From positions 419,410-483,409 of the forward strand of contig NZ_LMUF01000047.1 of NCBI RefSeq assembly GCF_009766085.1: DNA of 64,000 nucleotides. The letters are read 5' to 3'. Every line of letters starts with the position of its first letter. The first letter of the stretch is position 1. This document shows, one piece after another, positions 35,318-43,863 of this stretch. Made by a program: the position numbers and the translations under genes. The notes under the pieces are model-generated. The model was not told the DNA's origin. It ran no database searches and saw only the letters and a list, made by a program, of their open reading frames with translations. This DNA is from Burkholderia sp. S171. Its GTDB lineage: Bacteria; Pseudomonadota; Gammaproteobacteria; Burkholderiales; Burkholderiaceae.

Positions 35318-36631
35318 TTACGCCTTAAGCAAAAGCCTGGCTTCCAGACCACCGTCGGGCCGGTTATGCAGCGACAGCGTTGCGTCCATCGCCAGAGCCA
35401 GTTGCCGCGCAATCGCGAGGCCCAGCCCGGTACCGCCCGTTCCACGGTTGCGCGATCCTTCCAGCCTGTAGAAGGGTTCAAACACCGCTTCCAACGACTC
35501 GGCCGGAATACCCGGCCCGCGATCGAGGACCGAGACCGTAACGTGCCCCTCCCGCAAGGCGGCGAGCCTGATCTCGGCCGTGCCGCCGAACTTCAACGCG
35601 TTATCAACGAGGTTGCCGACTATCCGGCGTAACGCCTGAGGGCGAGTCACCAGCGCAGTGTCGATTCGCCCGTGCAGCGAGACGTTCATGCCGGCATCGA
35701 TATAGTCGAGCACGAGGCTGTCGAACAGCGCGTCGGGATCGATACGCAAGGGCGCCTCACTCGCGCCGTGCATAGTGCGCGCGTACGTCACGCCTTCCTT
35801 GACCATCGTTTCCATTTCATGCAAATCCTGCTGCAGCTTGGCTCCCTCGGTGCTGTCGTCCATTACGTCGAGGCGCAAACGCATGCGGGTAATCGGCGTT
35901 TGCAGATCGTGCGAAATGGCCGCCAGGATCTGCAAACGCTCGGTCATGTACATCTTGATGCGGTCCTGCATGGCGTTGAACGCGCGAGCCGCACGCGCCA
36001 CTTCGTCGGGTCCGTCTTCGGGCAGACGCTCCGCCTTCAGGTCGGGACCCAGGGTATCGGCAGCTCGTGCCAACTGGCTCAGCGGACGCGTCGCGAGCCG
36101 TACCGCCAGCCAGCAGCACGCGGCCAGCACCACCAGTTGCAGGATGAGCAGCCACGACAACCACGGCGACAGCGGCGCACCCGGCATGGGGTGGTAGTCG
36201 ATCGTCAGCGGCGTGCCATCACTCAGTTGCAGATGAACCTGCAGACGGTCTGGGTCACCCGGCACGGCATTGGCCGTGAGCGGATAGCGCTTGCCGATGC
36301 CATCCGCAATCGATTGAGCGACCCGCGCAGAGAGCTGCGCATCCGGCGGCGCGCCGGCGACGCCGGGCCCCAGATTGAAGGTGTAGGTGCGCCGTGCCAG
36401 CCGTGGCAGCCATTCGGCGCGTTCGTTCGGCGGCAAATGATCGAGCAGCGCGACCGAACTGGTGACCTCGCGTTCGATGTAACCCAGCATCACGTTGGTC
36501 ATGGTCTGGTCCCGTTCCGTCACGGTGAGCCAGACTGAAAGTGTTTGCACCAGCGCAAGGCTGACAAAGAGAATCAGGGCAAGCCGCGCGAACAGCGTGC
36601 GCGGCCAATGCAACACGGCATTCAGCTTCAT
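35318..36631 (-). CDS. Two-component sensor histidine kinase (EnvZ type)
   Basis: The 437-residue membrane kinase has a transmembrane helix at about 15-35, a periplasmic domain to 155, a second helix at 158-178, a HAMP linker, the phospho-acceptor His241 in AAISHDLQTPITRMR, the N box VDNALKFGG, and ATP-lid motifs DRGPGIP and GTGGTGLGLAIA. The start overlaps the response regulator stop by 4 bp. Its regulator's likely sites flank the locus, suggesting control of the Tat-exported hydrolase and periplasmic thioredoxin, so an envelope or oxidative signal is plausible. Confidence 0.93.
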   Translation of the reverse strand: MKLNAVLHWPRTLFARLALILFVSLALVQTLSVWLTVTERDQTMTNVMLGYIEREVTSSVALLDHLPPNERAEWLPRLARRTYTFNLGPGVAGAPPDAQLSARVAQSIADGIGKRYPLTANAVPGDPDRLQVHLQLSDGTPLTIDYHPMPGAPLSPWLSWLLILQLVVLAACCWLAVRLATRPLSQLARAADTLGPDLKAERLPEDGPDEVARAARAFNAMQDRIKMYMTERLQILAAISHDLQTPITRMRLRLDVMDDSTEGAKLQQDLHEMETMVKEGVTYARTMHGASEAPLRIDPDALFDSLVLDYIDAGMNVSLHGRIDTALVTRPQALRRIVGNLVDNALKFGGTAEIRLAALREGHVTVSVLDRGPGIPAESLEAVFEPFYRLEGSRNRGTGGTGLGLAIARQLALAMDATLSLHNRPDGGLEARLLLKA

Positions 36632-37368
36632 GGCGTGCCTTCGATCATGGTCACGGCCGCTGAAAATACATAACCTTCGCTGCGCAGCGTCTTGATGTAG
36701 CGGGGCTCGCGCGCGACGTCCTGCAGGCGCTGCCGCAAGCGGCTGACCAGCAGATCGATCGACCGGTCGAAGGGATCGGCCTGGCGGCCCTGGGTCAGGT
36801 TGAGCAATTGATCCCGCGTGAGCACGCGCTGTGGATGATCGAGGAACACGCGCAGCAAGCGGTACTCCGCGCCGCTGAGGGCGACCATGGTGCCTTCTGC
36901 GTCGAGCAGATGGCGCGCGGTGGTGTCGAGCCGCCAGTCGCCGAAGCCGATCATCGGCGCGGTTTCCGTCACCTGCATGCCGGGCGGCAACATGCGTGCG
37001 CGGCGCAACACGGAGCGGATGCGCGCCAGCAGTTCGCGTACTGCAAACGGCTTGGACAGGTAGTCGTCGGCGCCCATTTCCAGCCCGACGATGCGATCCG
37101 CCTCCTCGCTGCGGGCGGTCAGCATCAATACCGGCACGGAGCGGAACTTGCCGGCACGCAATTCCCGGCACAGCACGAGGCCGTCTTCGCCAGGCATCAT
37201 CAGATCCAGCACGATCAGGTCAGGCGCGCCCTGCTCGAGGACGGTGCGCATCTGGCGGCCGTTGGCGGCCAGCGAAACGCGCATGCCGTTCTTCTCGAGA
37301 TAGGTGGCAAGCAGTTCACGGATGCCGCGATCGTCGTCGACGATCAGCACGTGGTCGGTGTTTTCCAT
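36628..37368 (-). CDS. OmpR-family response regulator
   Basis: The 246-residue protein has a receiver domain with acidic pocket VDDD near residue 11, phospho-acceptor Asp in LIVLDLMMPGEDG near 55, MLTARSE, and Lys in DDYLSKPF near 105, followed by a winged-helix DNA-binding domain (LSGAEYRLLRVFLDHPQRVLTRDQLLNL, SIDLLVSRLRQRL, IKTLRSEGYVF). The ATG at 37368 is preferred to an in-frame TTG one codon upstream. The recognition helix and 10-bp spaced TGTATC half-sites at both ends of the locus make it the likely regulator of those promoters. Confidence 0.94.
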   Translation of the reverse strand: MENTDHVLIVDDDRGIRELLATYLEKNGMRVSLAANGRQMRTVLEQGAPDLIVLDLMMPGEDGLVLCRELRAGKFRSVPVLMLTARSEEADRIVGLEMGADDYLSKPFAVRELLARIRSVLRRARMLPPGMQVTETAPMIGFGDWRLDTTARHLLDAEGTMVALSGAEYRLLRVFLDHPQRVLTRDQLLNLTQGRQADPFDRSIDLLVSRLRQRLQDVAREPRYIKTLRSEGYVFSAAVTMIEGTP

Positions 37369-37375
37369 CAATGGC

Positions 37376-37507
37376 TCAATCCTTCCGACGATTAACGCGC
37401 ACCCGGTTCACCGTATTCATGTTGACCAGCGAACAGGGCACAGGGTGCGCCATTTCCGCTGCAAGTCCGCCCGCGACGAAGGCGAGAATTGCCATTAGCC
37501 GTCTCAT
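37376..37507 (-). CDS. Hypothetical 43-residue exported or membrane peptide
   Basis: The frame reads MRRLMAILAFVAGGLAAEMA and then a hydrophilic tail with one cysteine. The N-terminus looks like a signal peptide or single membrane helix. Its ATG overlaps the stop of the upstream GFA-family gene (ATGA), GGAGG lies 4 bp before the ATG, and it ends 7 bp before the response regulator start. It would link the GFA gene to the two-component genes as one operon. There is no recognised family, so coding status is uncertain. Confidence 0.4.
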   Translation of the reverse strand: MRRLMAILAFVAGGLAAEMAHPVPCSLVNMNTVNRVRVNRRKD

Positions 37508-37875
37508 GCATCCTCCACGACAGACAGGCTGGCGCCGTTGGCCACGCTGGCCTCAAGCGTATACGGGTCGATGCCTTCAAGGCAACCGATGTTGGCGCGC
37601 CAGAGTTGCGGATCCTTGCGCGTCTGGTGGAACGGATAAATGCCGCAATGCTTGCAGAAGTAGTGCTTCGCCGTGCGCGTATTGAACTGATAAAGCGTCA
37701 GGGCCTCCTCGCCACTCAGGATCTTCAGTTCGCTCGCAGCGAACGGCGGCGTCATCAGCGCGCCCTTGCGCCGGCACAGGCTGCAATTGCAACGCGCAGC
37801 AGGAACGACGGCGGTACGGACTTCAAATTTCACGATCCCGCAATGACAGGATCCGTGCAGCAGTTCGGTGCTCAT
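37504..37875 (-). CDS. GFA/CENP-V family zinc-binding protein
   Basis: The 123-residue protein has the GFA zinc pattern: GSCHCGIVKFEV at the N-terminus, CNCSLCRRKGAL near residue 30 and YFCKHCGIYPFH near 75, seven cysteines in the usual CxC, CxxC and CxxC pairs. The family includes the glutathione-dependent formaldehyde-activating enzyme but most members have no known substrate. The start at 37875 is chosen because GGAGA lies 6 bp upstream; the frame stays open to 38034 across the promoter region. It heads the minus-strand run into the two-component genes. Confidence 0.87.
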   Translation of the reverse strand: MSTELLHGSCHCGIVKFEVRTAVVPAARCNCSLCRRKGALMTPPFAASELKILSGEEALTLYQFNTRTAKHYFCKHCGIYPFHQTRKDPQLWRANIGCLEGIDPYTLEASVANGASLSVVEDA

Positions 37876-37928
37876 GCGGCTCTCCGCGTTTGACATGGCT
37901 GCTTTATAGCCCAGTACGCGCGAGGCTT

Positions 37929-38030
37929 TGTATCCCAATGTATCTGGGTGTTCCCCTGACACAAAACATTGCACCCAAGCCGCTTCGGCGACACAAGCCA
38001 GATACGAGCGGACGGTCCAATACAGCCATG
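37929..38030 (+). promoter_or_regulatory. Promoter region copy 2 with tandem response-regulator half-sites
   Basis: TGTATC occurs at 37929-37934 and 37939-37944, 10 bp apart, followed by GACACAAGCCAGATACG to 38006 and TCCAATACAGCCATGCC. The order and spacing match copy 1 on the opposite strand at 35171-35276. It lies about 60-160 bp upstream of the thioredoxin gene at 38088 and just upstream of the GFA gene on the other strand. Confidence 0.65.
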
Positions 38031-38087
38031 CCAATTACTGGAACGCCTGGATCGGCGCTCTGTTCCCCTCCCTGAAAGGACCCTTAC

Positions 38088-38657
38088 ATGCACTCCCGAT
38101 TCAAAACAGTCACTATCGTCGCCCTGTTCGCTGTGGCCGTGGCAAGCAGTGCCGCGGCAATCGCAAGTCTTGTTGCGAGCCCAACAGCTAGTGCTACAGC
38201 AAGCCCGGTTCGAACCGGGCATACCGCTCCGGAATTTACCGGTATCGACAAATGGCTCAACAGCGATCCGCTGACCTTGCAGCAGTTGCGCGGCAAGGTG
38301 GTGCTGGTCGACTTCTGGACCTACACCTGTATCAACTGTATCGACGTGCTGCCCTACGTGAAGTCCTGGAACCAGAAATATAAGGACCAGGGCCTGGTGG
38401 TGGTCGGCGTGCACACACCCGAGTACCCGTTCGAACGCGACACGGACAACGTGCAGACGGCCATCAAGCGCCTCGGCATTACATTCCCGGTAGCGCAAGA
38501 CAACCGCTATGCAACGTGGAACGCCTACGACAACCGGTATTGGCCCGCGTTTTATCTGGTCGACAAGCAAGGGCGCGTGGTCTACACGCACTTTGGCGAA
38601 GGTGACTACCAACAGACCGAGGCAAAGATTAAATCCTTGTTGGCTGAAAACCCGTGA
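38088..38657 (+). CDS. Periplasmic thioredoxin-like protein (TlpA/redoxin family)
   Basis: The 189-residue protein has a hydrophobic signal or anchor (about residues 8-30), a Ser/Thr/Ala-rich linker, and a thioredoxin fold with VVLVDFWTYTCINCIDVLPYVKSW, where the active CINC sits at about residues 81-84. WPAFYLVDKQGRVVYTHFGEG follows with the cis-proline near 162. The YTCINC form is that of the thioredoxin part of DipZ-like proteins. It should reduce or exchange thiols in the periplasm. AGGACC precedes the start, and its promoter is the second response-regulator target candidate. Confidence 0.9.
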   Translation: MHSRFKTVTIVALFAVAVASSAAAIASLVASPTASATASPVRTGHTAPEFTGIDKWLNSDPLTLQQLRGKVVLVDFWTYTCINCIDVLPYVKSWNQKYKDQGLVVVGVHTPEYPFERDTDNVQTAIKRLGITFPVAQDNRYATWNAYDNRYWPAFYLVDKQGRVVYTHFGEGDYQQTEAKIKSLLAENP

Positions 38658-38856
38658 TTCGTATCGCAATGGTCCTGCGCATCGAGGTGATACACAACAT
38701 GGCGTTAGCCTCAATTTTTGACGAACACTCAATACATTCGCATATCTAATTAAACAGATATCAAGCGAACTCTACGCTGAATATCGTCTTTCAATGGCTC
38801 GTGAGATCACGTTGCCATTGATTGGGAGCCCTGCTTCATCGCCAACCGGGAATTTC

Positions 38857-39075
38857 ATGTTAGACAACGTTCTTCCCCCATCGCTGTCTCGCCGTCGTTT
38901 TGTTAGTGCGGCAGCGGCGGCCGTTGCTGCGGGCTCATTAAGTCAGCTCGCTTTTGCAGAAAAAAATCAAGCGATTACTGACGTCGCCCAATCGGCAAGC
39001 GGAGACAAGACCGGGCGGCGGCATTCGTGCGGGCTTGCGACCGCTGCGCGGTTGATGGATCGAAGGGAGTTCTAG
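38857..39075 (+). pseudogene. Tat-signal remnant of an exported protein
   Basis: The frame opens MLDNVLPPSLSRRRFVSAAAAAVAAGS, a textbook twin-arginine signal, continues AITDVAQSASGDKT and then ends within 20 residues in low-quality sequence. At 72 residues it is far too short for a Tat substrate. The N-terminus resembles Tat-exported epoxide hydrolase-type proteins of Burkholderiaceae, so it may be the stub of a second such enzyme next to the two-component set; that identity is from memory of the family and is uncertain. Confidence 0.5.
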
Positions 39076-39345
39076 CGTCTTGCATGTGCGACTTGAACGA
39101 AGCCAGAATCGATCCACATGACGATCACCGCGGGCAACCGGAGGTCGTCATGTGGCGAGCGGGCATAAGAAAACCTTAGAAGAAAACGCCAGAAGTTAAA
39201 CAGTAGTCCAGACACTGGATTAGTGAACGACAGATACGGTATGCTCCGATCCCGCAAGATCGGCTCAAACGCATGCGCTTTGTTGCGGGCATCGTCAAAC
39301 GTCCGGCTTGGCAAAATAAAATAATCAACCAGGGGTAAAACAATC

Positions 39346-39990
39346 ATGCTGTTAAGTCGAATCGCTATCTATAGCCTTGCCGCGTCCATCCTCGCCGGAT
39401 GCGCGGTGGGCCGTTCAACTGTCGACGTCTCCGCGCCTCTAGGCACAAACCCTGCAACGGGAAAATACGTCCGCATTGATTCAGTCCAGGACAACCGCAC
39501 TTTTACCGTCAAGCCCCCCAGCGCCGACATGGCGTCACTGGATCCTGATGAAGATTCCAGCGATGCGTCGAAAGCTCGTGCGATCGGTCGGAAGAGAAAC
39601 GGTTATGGCAAGGCGCTCGGCGATGTAGTGCTTCCTGAAGGCAAAACAGCCGCCGGCCTTGTTGAAAGCGCATTGGCTACAGGCTTTCAGGAGGCGGGTT
39701 ACATTGTCGTGAAGCTGGGTGACCCTAACTTTGCCGCCGCCGCTCCAGTGTCTGCACAAATAATCGATTTCTGGGCTTGGTTCCAGCCCGGCTTCTTGTC
39801 CATTACGACCAACCAGAAGTCAGAGCTGCAGTTGTCAGGCGATGTCGGTGCGCTTCATGGTGCTCAGACCCTCAAGACTCGCGTTAGCGAATCCAAGCAG
39901 ATAGTGGTTGCCAGCGACTGGCAGGAGATCGTCGAAAAAGGCCTGGCGGCCATTACCCTGCGGACCAAGGACCTGCTAAGCGGGAAGTAG
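39346..39990 (+). CDS. Lipoprotein of unknown function
   Basis: The 214-residue protein has a lipoprotein signal with lipobox LAGC (Cys at residue 19) followed by AVGRSTVDVSAPLG, then YVRIDSVQDNRTF and a C-terminal half with VSAQIIDFWAWFQPGFLSI and alternating strand-like sequence. It resembles YajG-type lipoproteins in layout only. It probably sits on the periplasmic face of a membrane. It stands alone, with a 270-bp gap upstream that shows no clear gene. Confidence 0.75.
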   Translation: MLLSRIAIYSLAASILAGCAVGRSTVDVSAPLGTNPATGKYVRIDSVQDNRTFTVKPPSADMASLDPDEDSSDASKARAIGRKRNGYGKALGDVVLPEGKTAAGLVESALATGFQEAGYIVVKLGDPNFAAAAPVSAQIIDFWAWFQPGFLSITTNQKSELQLSGDVGALHGAQTLKTRVSESKQIVVASDWQEIVEKGLAAITLRTKDLLSGK

Positions 39991-40030
39991 CGCGCTCTGG
40001 CGCTCGCTGACTGACGGACGGACGCTTGCT

Positions 40031-40945
40031 TTAAGCGTTCGCTGTGGCGCGATCTTCCCGCAGCGCGGCCTGCAGCGCCGTCGCATCACGTTTCGGAGAC
40101 GTGCCGAACATGCGCGCATATTCCCGGCTGAACTGCGAGGGGCTTTCATAGCCGACCTCAAAAGACGCCGTCTCCACGTTAGCAGCGCAGGAAATCATCA
40201 GGCGGCGCGCTTCGAGCAGGCGGAGTTGCTTCTGATACTGCAAGGGTGTCAGCGAAGTCAACACCTTGAACTGACGATGAAAAGCCGAAGGGCTCATCTG
40301 CGCAATATCGGCAAGGTCCTCTATACGGACTGTTTCCCTGAAACGGCTGCGCAAGCTGTGCATCGCGCTGATCACCCGCTGCGAGGGTCCATTTGCCAGT
40401 GTCAGTCTGGCGACATCGACGCCATGCGGACCGGTGAGAAGCCAATAGCAGATCTCGCGCAGGATGAGCGGGTGAAGCACGGGAATGGCCTTGGGCGTAT
40501 CAAGCAGGCGTACCAGGCGTAGTGCGCAATCGGCCAGCGGTCCCTGGAAGTCGGTGACGAAGATGCCGCGGCATGGCTCCTCGCTGGCGAGCGGCGGTGC
40601 ATCCAATTCGTCCGCGACGCTTCGCATGACCGCAAGATCCAGCTCGAACGCAAGAACGAGACAAGGCTCGCCGGGACTTGCCTCGACGACACGTCCTATG
40701 GAGGGCGCTTCGACGCCAACCAGGAGCGCTTGCCCGGCACGGTAGACGAGTTTGCTGCCACCGAACGTCGCCCACTTCTCGCCCTGCGCCACGATGCACA
40801 GAGCCGGCCTGGAGATCATGTGCGCGGGTCGCTTGGGATGGTCTGATCGAAGAATGGCCAGTCCGTCGATCGCCGTCATGAAGGGGCTCTCTCCAGGCTG
40901 ATTGTTCGTATAGCGCAGGAGCGCTTCGGCCAATGGGTCCGGCAT
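40031..40945 (-). CDS. AraC-family transcriptional regulator (AraC_N type)
   Basis: The 304-residue protein has an N-terminal AraC_N effector domain (RPALCIVAQGEKWATFGGSKLVYRAGQALLVGVEAP) and a C-terminal double helix-turn-helix (IEDLADIAQMSPSAFHRQFKVLTSLTPLQYQKQLRLLEARRLM and SFEVGYESPSQFSREYARMFG). The start at 40945 follows AGGAG; the longer open frame crosses the divergent promoter. It faces the SDR gene at 41105 and is its probable regulator, as is common for this subgroup in proteobacteria. Confidence 0.92.
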   Translation of the reverse strand: MPDPLAEALLRYTNNQPGESPFMTAIDGLAILRSDHPKRPAHMISRPALCIVAQGEKWATFGGSKLVYRAGQALLVGVEAPSIGRVVEASPGEPCLVLAFELDLAVMRSVADELDAPPLASEEPCRGIFVTDFQGPLADCALRLVRLLDTPKAIPVLHPLILREICYWLLTGPHGVDVARLTLANGPSQRVISAMHSLRSRFRETVRIEDLADIAQMSPSAFHRQFKVLTSLTPLQYQKQLRLLEARRLMISCAANVETASFEVGYESPSQFSREYARMFGTSPKRDATALQAALREDRATANA

Positions 40946-41104
40946 CTCAGGTCTCCTTCCATGCTGATTCCCGCTCGGCGCTGGTATGCAGGACAGGAAT
41001 AGGCAGGAAATAGGGTAGTTTCGGCATTCTCGCGCCGCTATGCCGTCGACATAATAAGCCCATACGTCGACAGTCAATGACGGTGTCTTAAAGGAAACCA
41101 AGCT

Positions 41105-41863
41105 ATGCCAGCTAGCAAAGTCGCGATCGTCACCGGCGGCAGCCGCGGGATCGGCCGTAGCACCGTATTGTGCCTCGCCAAGCAAGGGGTGCATGCCATC
41201 TTTACCTACAAGTCCAATCGGACAGAGGCCGACAAGGTTGTCGCGCTCAGCGCGGAGTCAGGCGCACAGGCCATCGCGCTACAGCTCGATGCAGGCAATA
41301 CACGCACGTTCGACGGCTTTGCCGGAGAGGTCCGGAAAGCGCTTGCCGAACTGGGTGTCGAGCGTTTCGATTATCTCGTGAACAATGCCGGGACCTCATC
41401 CAGCGCGAGCCTTGAGACGATCACCGAAGCGGAGATGGACGCGCTTTATAACGTCCACTTCAAAGGCGTGTTGTTCCTGACGCAAAAGCTGCTTCCGCTC
41501 ATGAATGACGGTGGCCGCATCGTCAATATCTCCTCGGGACTCGCTCGTTTCGCCATGCCGAATCGAATCGGCTACGGGCCGATCAAGGCGGCTGTGGAAG
41601 CGTTGACGCGATACATGGCGGTAGAGCTGGCACCGCGCCGGATTATCGCGAATGTCGTCGCACCAGGCGCTATTGCCACGGATTTCAGTGGTGGAATCGT
41701 GCGCGATAATCCGCAGGTCAACAAGGCGGTGGCAGATCATACGGCGCTGGGTCGAGCCGGCGTGCCAGAGGATGTCGGACCCGTGATCGCTGCGCTTTTG
41801 TCCGATGCTTTCGGCTGGGTCAACGCGCAGCGGATCGAAGTCGCGGGCGGCATTCATATCTAG
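41105..41863 (+). CDS. Short-chain dehydrogenase/reductase
   Basis: The 252-residue enzyme has the cofactor motif VTGGSRGIGRST at residues 9-20, NNAG near 96, the catalytic Ser in VNISSGLARF near 145 and YGPIKA (Tyr/Lys of YxxxK) near 160, and a C-terminal GWVNAQRIEVAGGIHI. Residue choice after the second strand (YKSNRTEA) suggests NADPH use. Its substrate is unknown. It is divergent to an AraC regulator and followed at once by the remnant of another SDR gene. Confidence 0.92.
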   Translation: MPASKVAIVTGGSRGIGRSTVLCLAKQGVHAIFTYKSNRTEADKVVALSAESGAQAIALQLDAGNTRTFDGFAGEVRKALAELGVERFDYLVNNAGTSSSASLETITEAEMDALYNVHFKGVLFLTQKLLPLMNDGGRIVNISSGLARFAMPNRIGYGPIKAAVEALTRYMAVELAPRRIIANVVAPGAIATDFSGGIVRDNPQVNKAVADHTALGRAGVPEDVGPVIAALLSDAFGWVNAQRIEVAGGIHI

Positions 41864-41874
41864 GAGCCGGCATA

Positions 41875-42149
41875 TTGCAAGCGTCATCAAGCGCGGCCGA
41901 TCGCAAGGCGTACATCGTCACGGGACCGACATCAGGCATCGGTCGACTTGCTGCGTTCGAACTGGCGGCTCGAGCAATCCGGGCTTCGATGCCTACGCGA
42001 CGTCCAGGCAATGCATCCTCGCCGCGACAATGGCGCTCGCGCGCGAGAATCCACGGCTATGCATCAACGCGATAGAACCGGGCTTCACGCCGAACAGGTC
42101 TCTCCTCGCAAGTCGGCAAGTCAACGCCCCGCCCGCGCGAAGATCGTGA
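41875..42149 (+). pseudogene. Decayed SDR gene (N- and C-terminal pieces, centre deleted)
   Basis: One frame gives ADRKAYIVTGPTSGIGRLAAFELA, the N-terminal cofactor motif of an SDR. A second frame then gives GFDAYATSRQCILAATMALA and INAIEPGFTPNRSLLA, the YxxxK active-site helix and the following PG loop. About 100 residues between the cofactor motif and the active site are missing and the frame changes. The fragment follows the intact SDR by 11 bp. Confidence 0.7.
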
Positions 42150-42204
42150 TGCGGTTGTCCGCACGGTCGTTGCTGTCGATCGTTGCATCGATCGTTTGGA
42201 CTGC

Positions 42205-43863
42205 CTATTTGCCGAAACCGTCGGTCAACGTAAGGCCGGTCCACGTAAGAATGTGGGAGAACGTGAGGGCGTCATTCGTGTTTGCCAGCACGAGCGGCTT
42301 CCATGTGGAGGGCGCGGCGTTGCGGAACGATCGCGGGTCGGCGTCAAGCACACCAAACAAGGTTTCGAGCACGAGTCGTCCGCCAACGGGACCGAGTTGA
42401 GTGAGTGCGCCTTCGCCCTCCGAAAAAAATGCAATTTCGGCAACGTCTTTTCCGTTGTTGCCGCCCGGGTCCGCCCATTTGTCGACGATCTTGCGCTGGG
42501 CTTCCGCTAGCACAAAGAGCCACAGTGGCGTCTGGTCCAGGAAGCTCGCCATATCGACGAACATCCACATACCATCGCCCTGTGCGGCGCTGCGAACCTT
42601 GAGTCCCGCCCGAGTGACGGTTTGCGATTCGACGCCGAGCGCCTTGGCCACGGTCTGCCCGCTTGGTAACGCGAATTTGTTGCCGCGTCGCAGGTTGAGC
42701 AGGGAAAGCGCGGGCATCGCCTGGCCTTTGATGCCCGATGCCGGGCCGTCATCGAAACCCGAAATACGCGCGGGCAGGTCGTCGAGCGGTCCGGTCAGAT
42801 TCAGATCGATCTTGTACGCGAACTGGAGGCGCACGAAGGTATTTTTCTGGTCCGTCGCCAGAGCGGGCGACGTTCCCACGTTCTTCGGCGGATGCTTGCC
42901 AGGCTCAAGTTCAGGACGGGATGTCACCGGAAAAAAACGTCCCCAGTCGTCTATCACGTGTGCACCGGGCAACGGCTGGAAGCCCGTTAGCGACGACACG
43001 CTTTCTCCGGCGGGGAGGAAAATCGGCAGCGCTGTTTGCTCATTCAGGCGATAGCCGACGCGTACCATCGAATGACCGAAGCGGTACGCCGCTCCGGCGA
43101 ATTCCAGCGGAATATTGGTGCGCAGTTCCGGCGTATAAAGGATGTACGCACCGTCGCCGCGCTCTTCCCAGTCGCTGACAAACGCGTCGTACACCGTTGC
43201 CTCGACAATGCGGCGCAGGTAATCCTCGACCAGCATTCGTTGATAGGTCCAACGGACTTCGTTTCGTGCGCTCGCGAACAGCGCGTCGCCGCTGACACCG
43301 TTCTGCTTGAGTGTCGCGACCACCTTGTTGTGAAACTTGATCATCGCCAGTTGAATCTGCACGACGATTGAATTCTCGTCGTTGCGTTTATCGCCGATGA
43401 TCGCGCGTCCTTCTGCGATGAGATGACCGTTTGTGTCGTGGACAGCCGGCACGCGCAGAACATCGTCTTTCGTCGGGTTGTCGACGGTCTTGCCGAAGCG
43501 CAGTGTCGCGCCGTCGTCGTCATACATATACGGCTGGTCGGCAGGGCCGGAACCGTACACGTTGTCGAGATCGAGTGTTGGCGTCCGCAAATTGGTTGGC
43601 AGGGCAGAATCGTCGGGGTTCAGCGTGGACGTCGTATCGAATGTCAAATCGTGATCAACGAACTGGCCGAGGTAGGTATAACCGGCGGGAACATACAGGT
43701 TTTCTTCCGGATCGGGACCGTCTTTGGGAACGTCTGGAATATCCATCTGGTTCGCGACCGCGATCAGCGACTCATCATCGAATGTGCTATTTCGCGGCGG
43801 TAACAAACGCACGAAGTTCTGTTCACGTGTTCCGGCGATACCGTGGGCAAGTTCGGATGTCAT
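42205..43863 (-). CDS. Animal-type (peroxidase-cyclooxygenase superfamily) heme peroxidase
   Basis: The 552-residue protein has the family's distal-histidine region LGQFVDHDLTFD near residue 68, WTYQRMLVEDYLRRIVE near 210 and the proximal-histidine region FAGAAYRFGHSMVRVGYRLNEQ near 265. These are the heme-pocket marks of the animal heme peroxidase family found sporadically in bacteria. There is no signal peptide at the start chosen, so export, if any, is unconventional. It would oxidise halides or organic substrates with peroxide. It has no obvious operon partner. Confidence 0.88.
   Translation of the reverse strand: MTSELAHGIAGTREQNFVRLLPPRNSTFDDESLIAVANQMDIPDVPKDGPDPEENLYVPAGYTYLGQFVDHDLTFDTTSTLNPDDSALPTNLRTPTLDLDNVYGSGPADQPYMYDDDGATLRFGKTVDNPTKDDVLRVPAVHDTNGHLIAEGRAIIGDKRNDENSIVVQIQLAMIKFHNKVVATLKQNGVSGDALFASARNEVRWTYQRMLVEDYLRRIVEATVYDAFVSDWEERGDGAYILYTPELRTNIPLEFAGAAYRFGHSMVRVGYRLNEQTALPIFLPAGESVSSLTGFQPLPGAHVIDDWGRFFPVTSRPELEPGKHPPKNVGTSPALATDQKNTFVRLQFAYKIDLNLTGPLDDLPARISGFDDGPASGIKGQAMPALSLLNLRRGNKFALPSGQTVAKALGVESQTVTRAGLKVRSAAQGDGMWMFVDMASFLDQTPLWLFVLAEAQRKIVDKWADPGGNNGKDVAEIAFFSEGEGALTQLGPVGGRLVLETLFGVLDADPRSFRNAAPSTWKPLVLANTNDALTFSHILTWTGLTLTDGFGK

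Noticed and set aside
39072..39347. 91-codon minus-strand frame in the gap before the lipoprotein gene
   Set aside because: It has no ribosome binding site, no recognisable motif, and its start overlaps the lipoprotein start; the evidence is too weak to call a gene.
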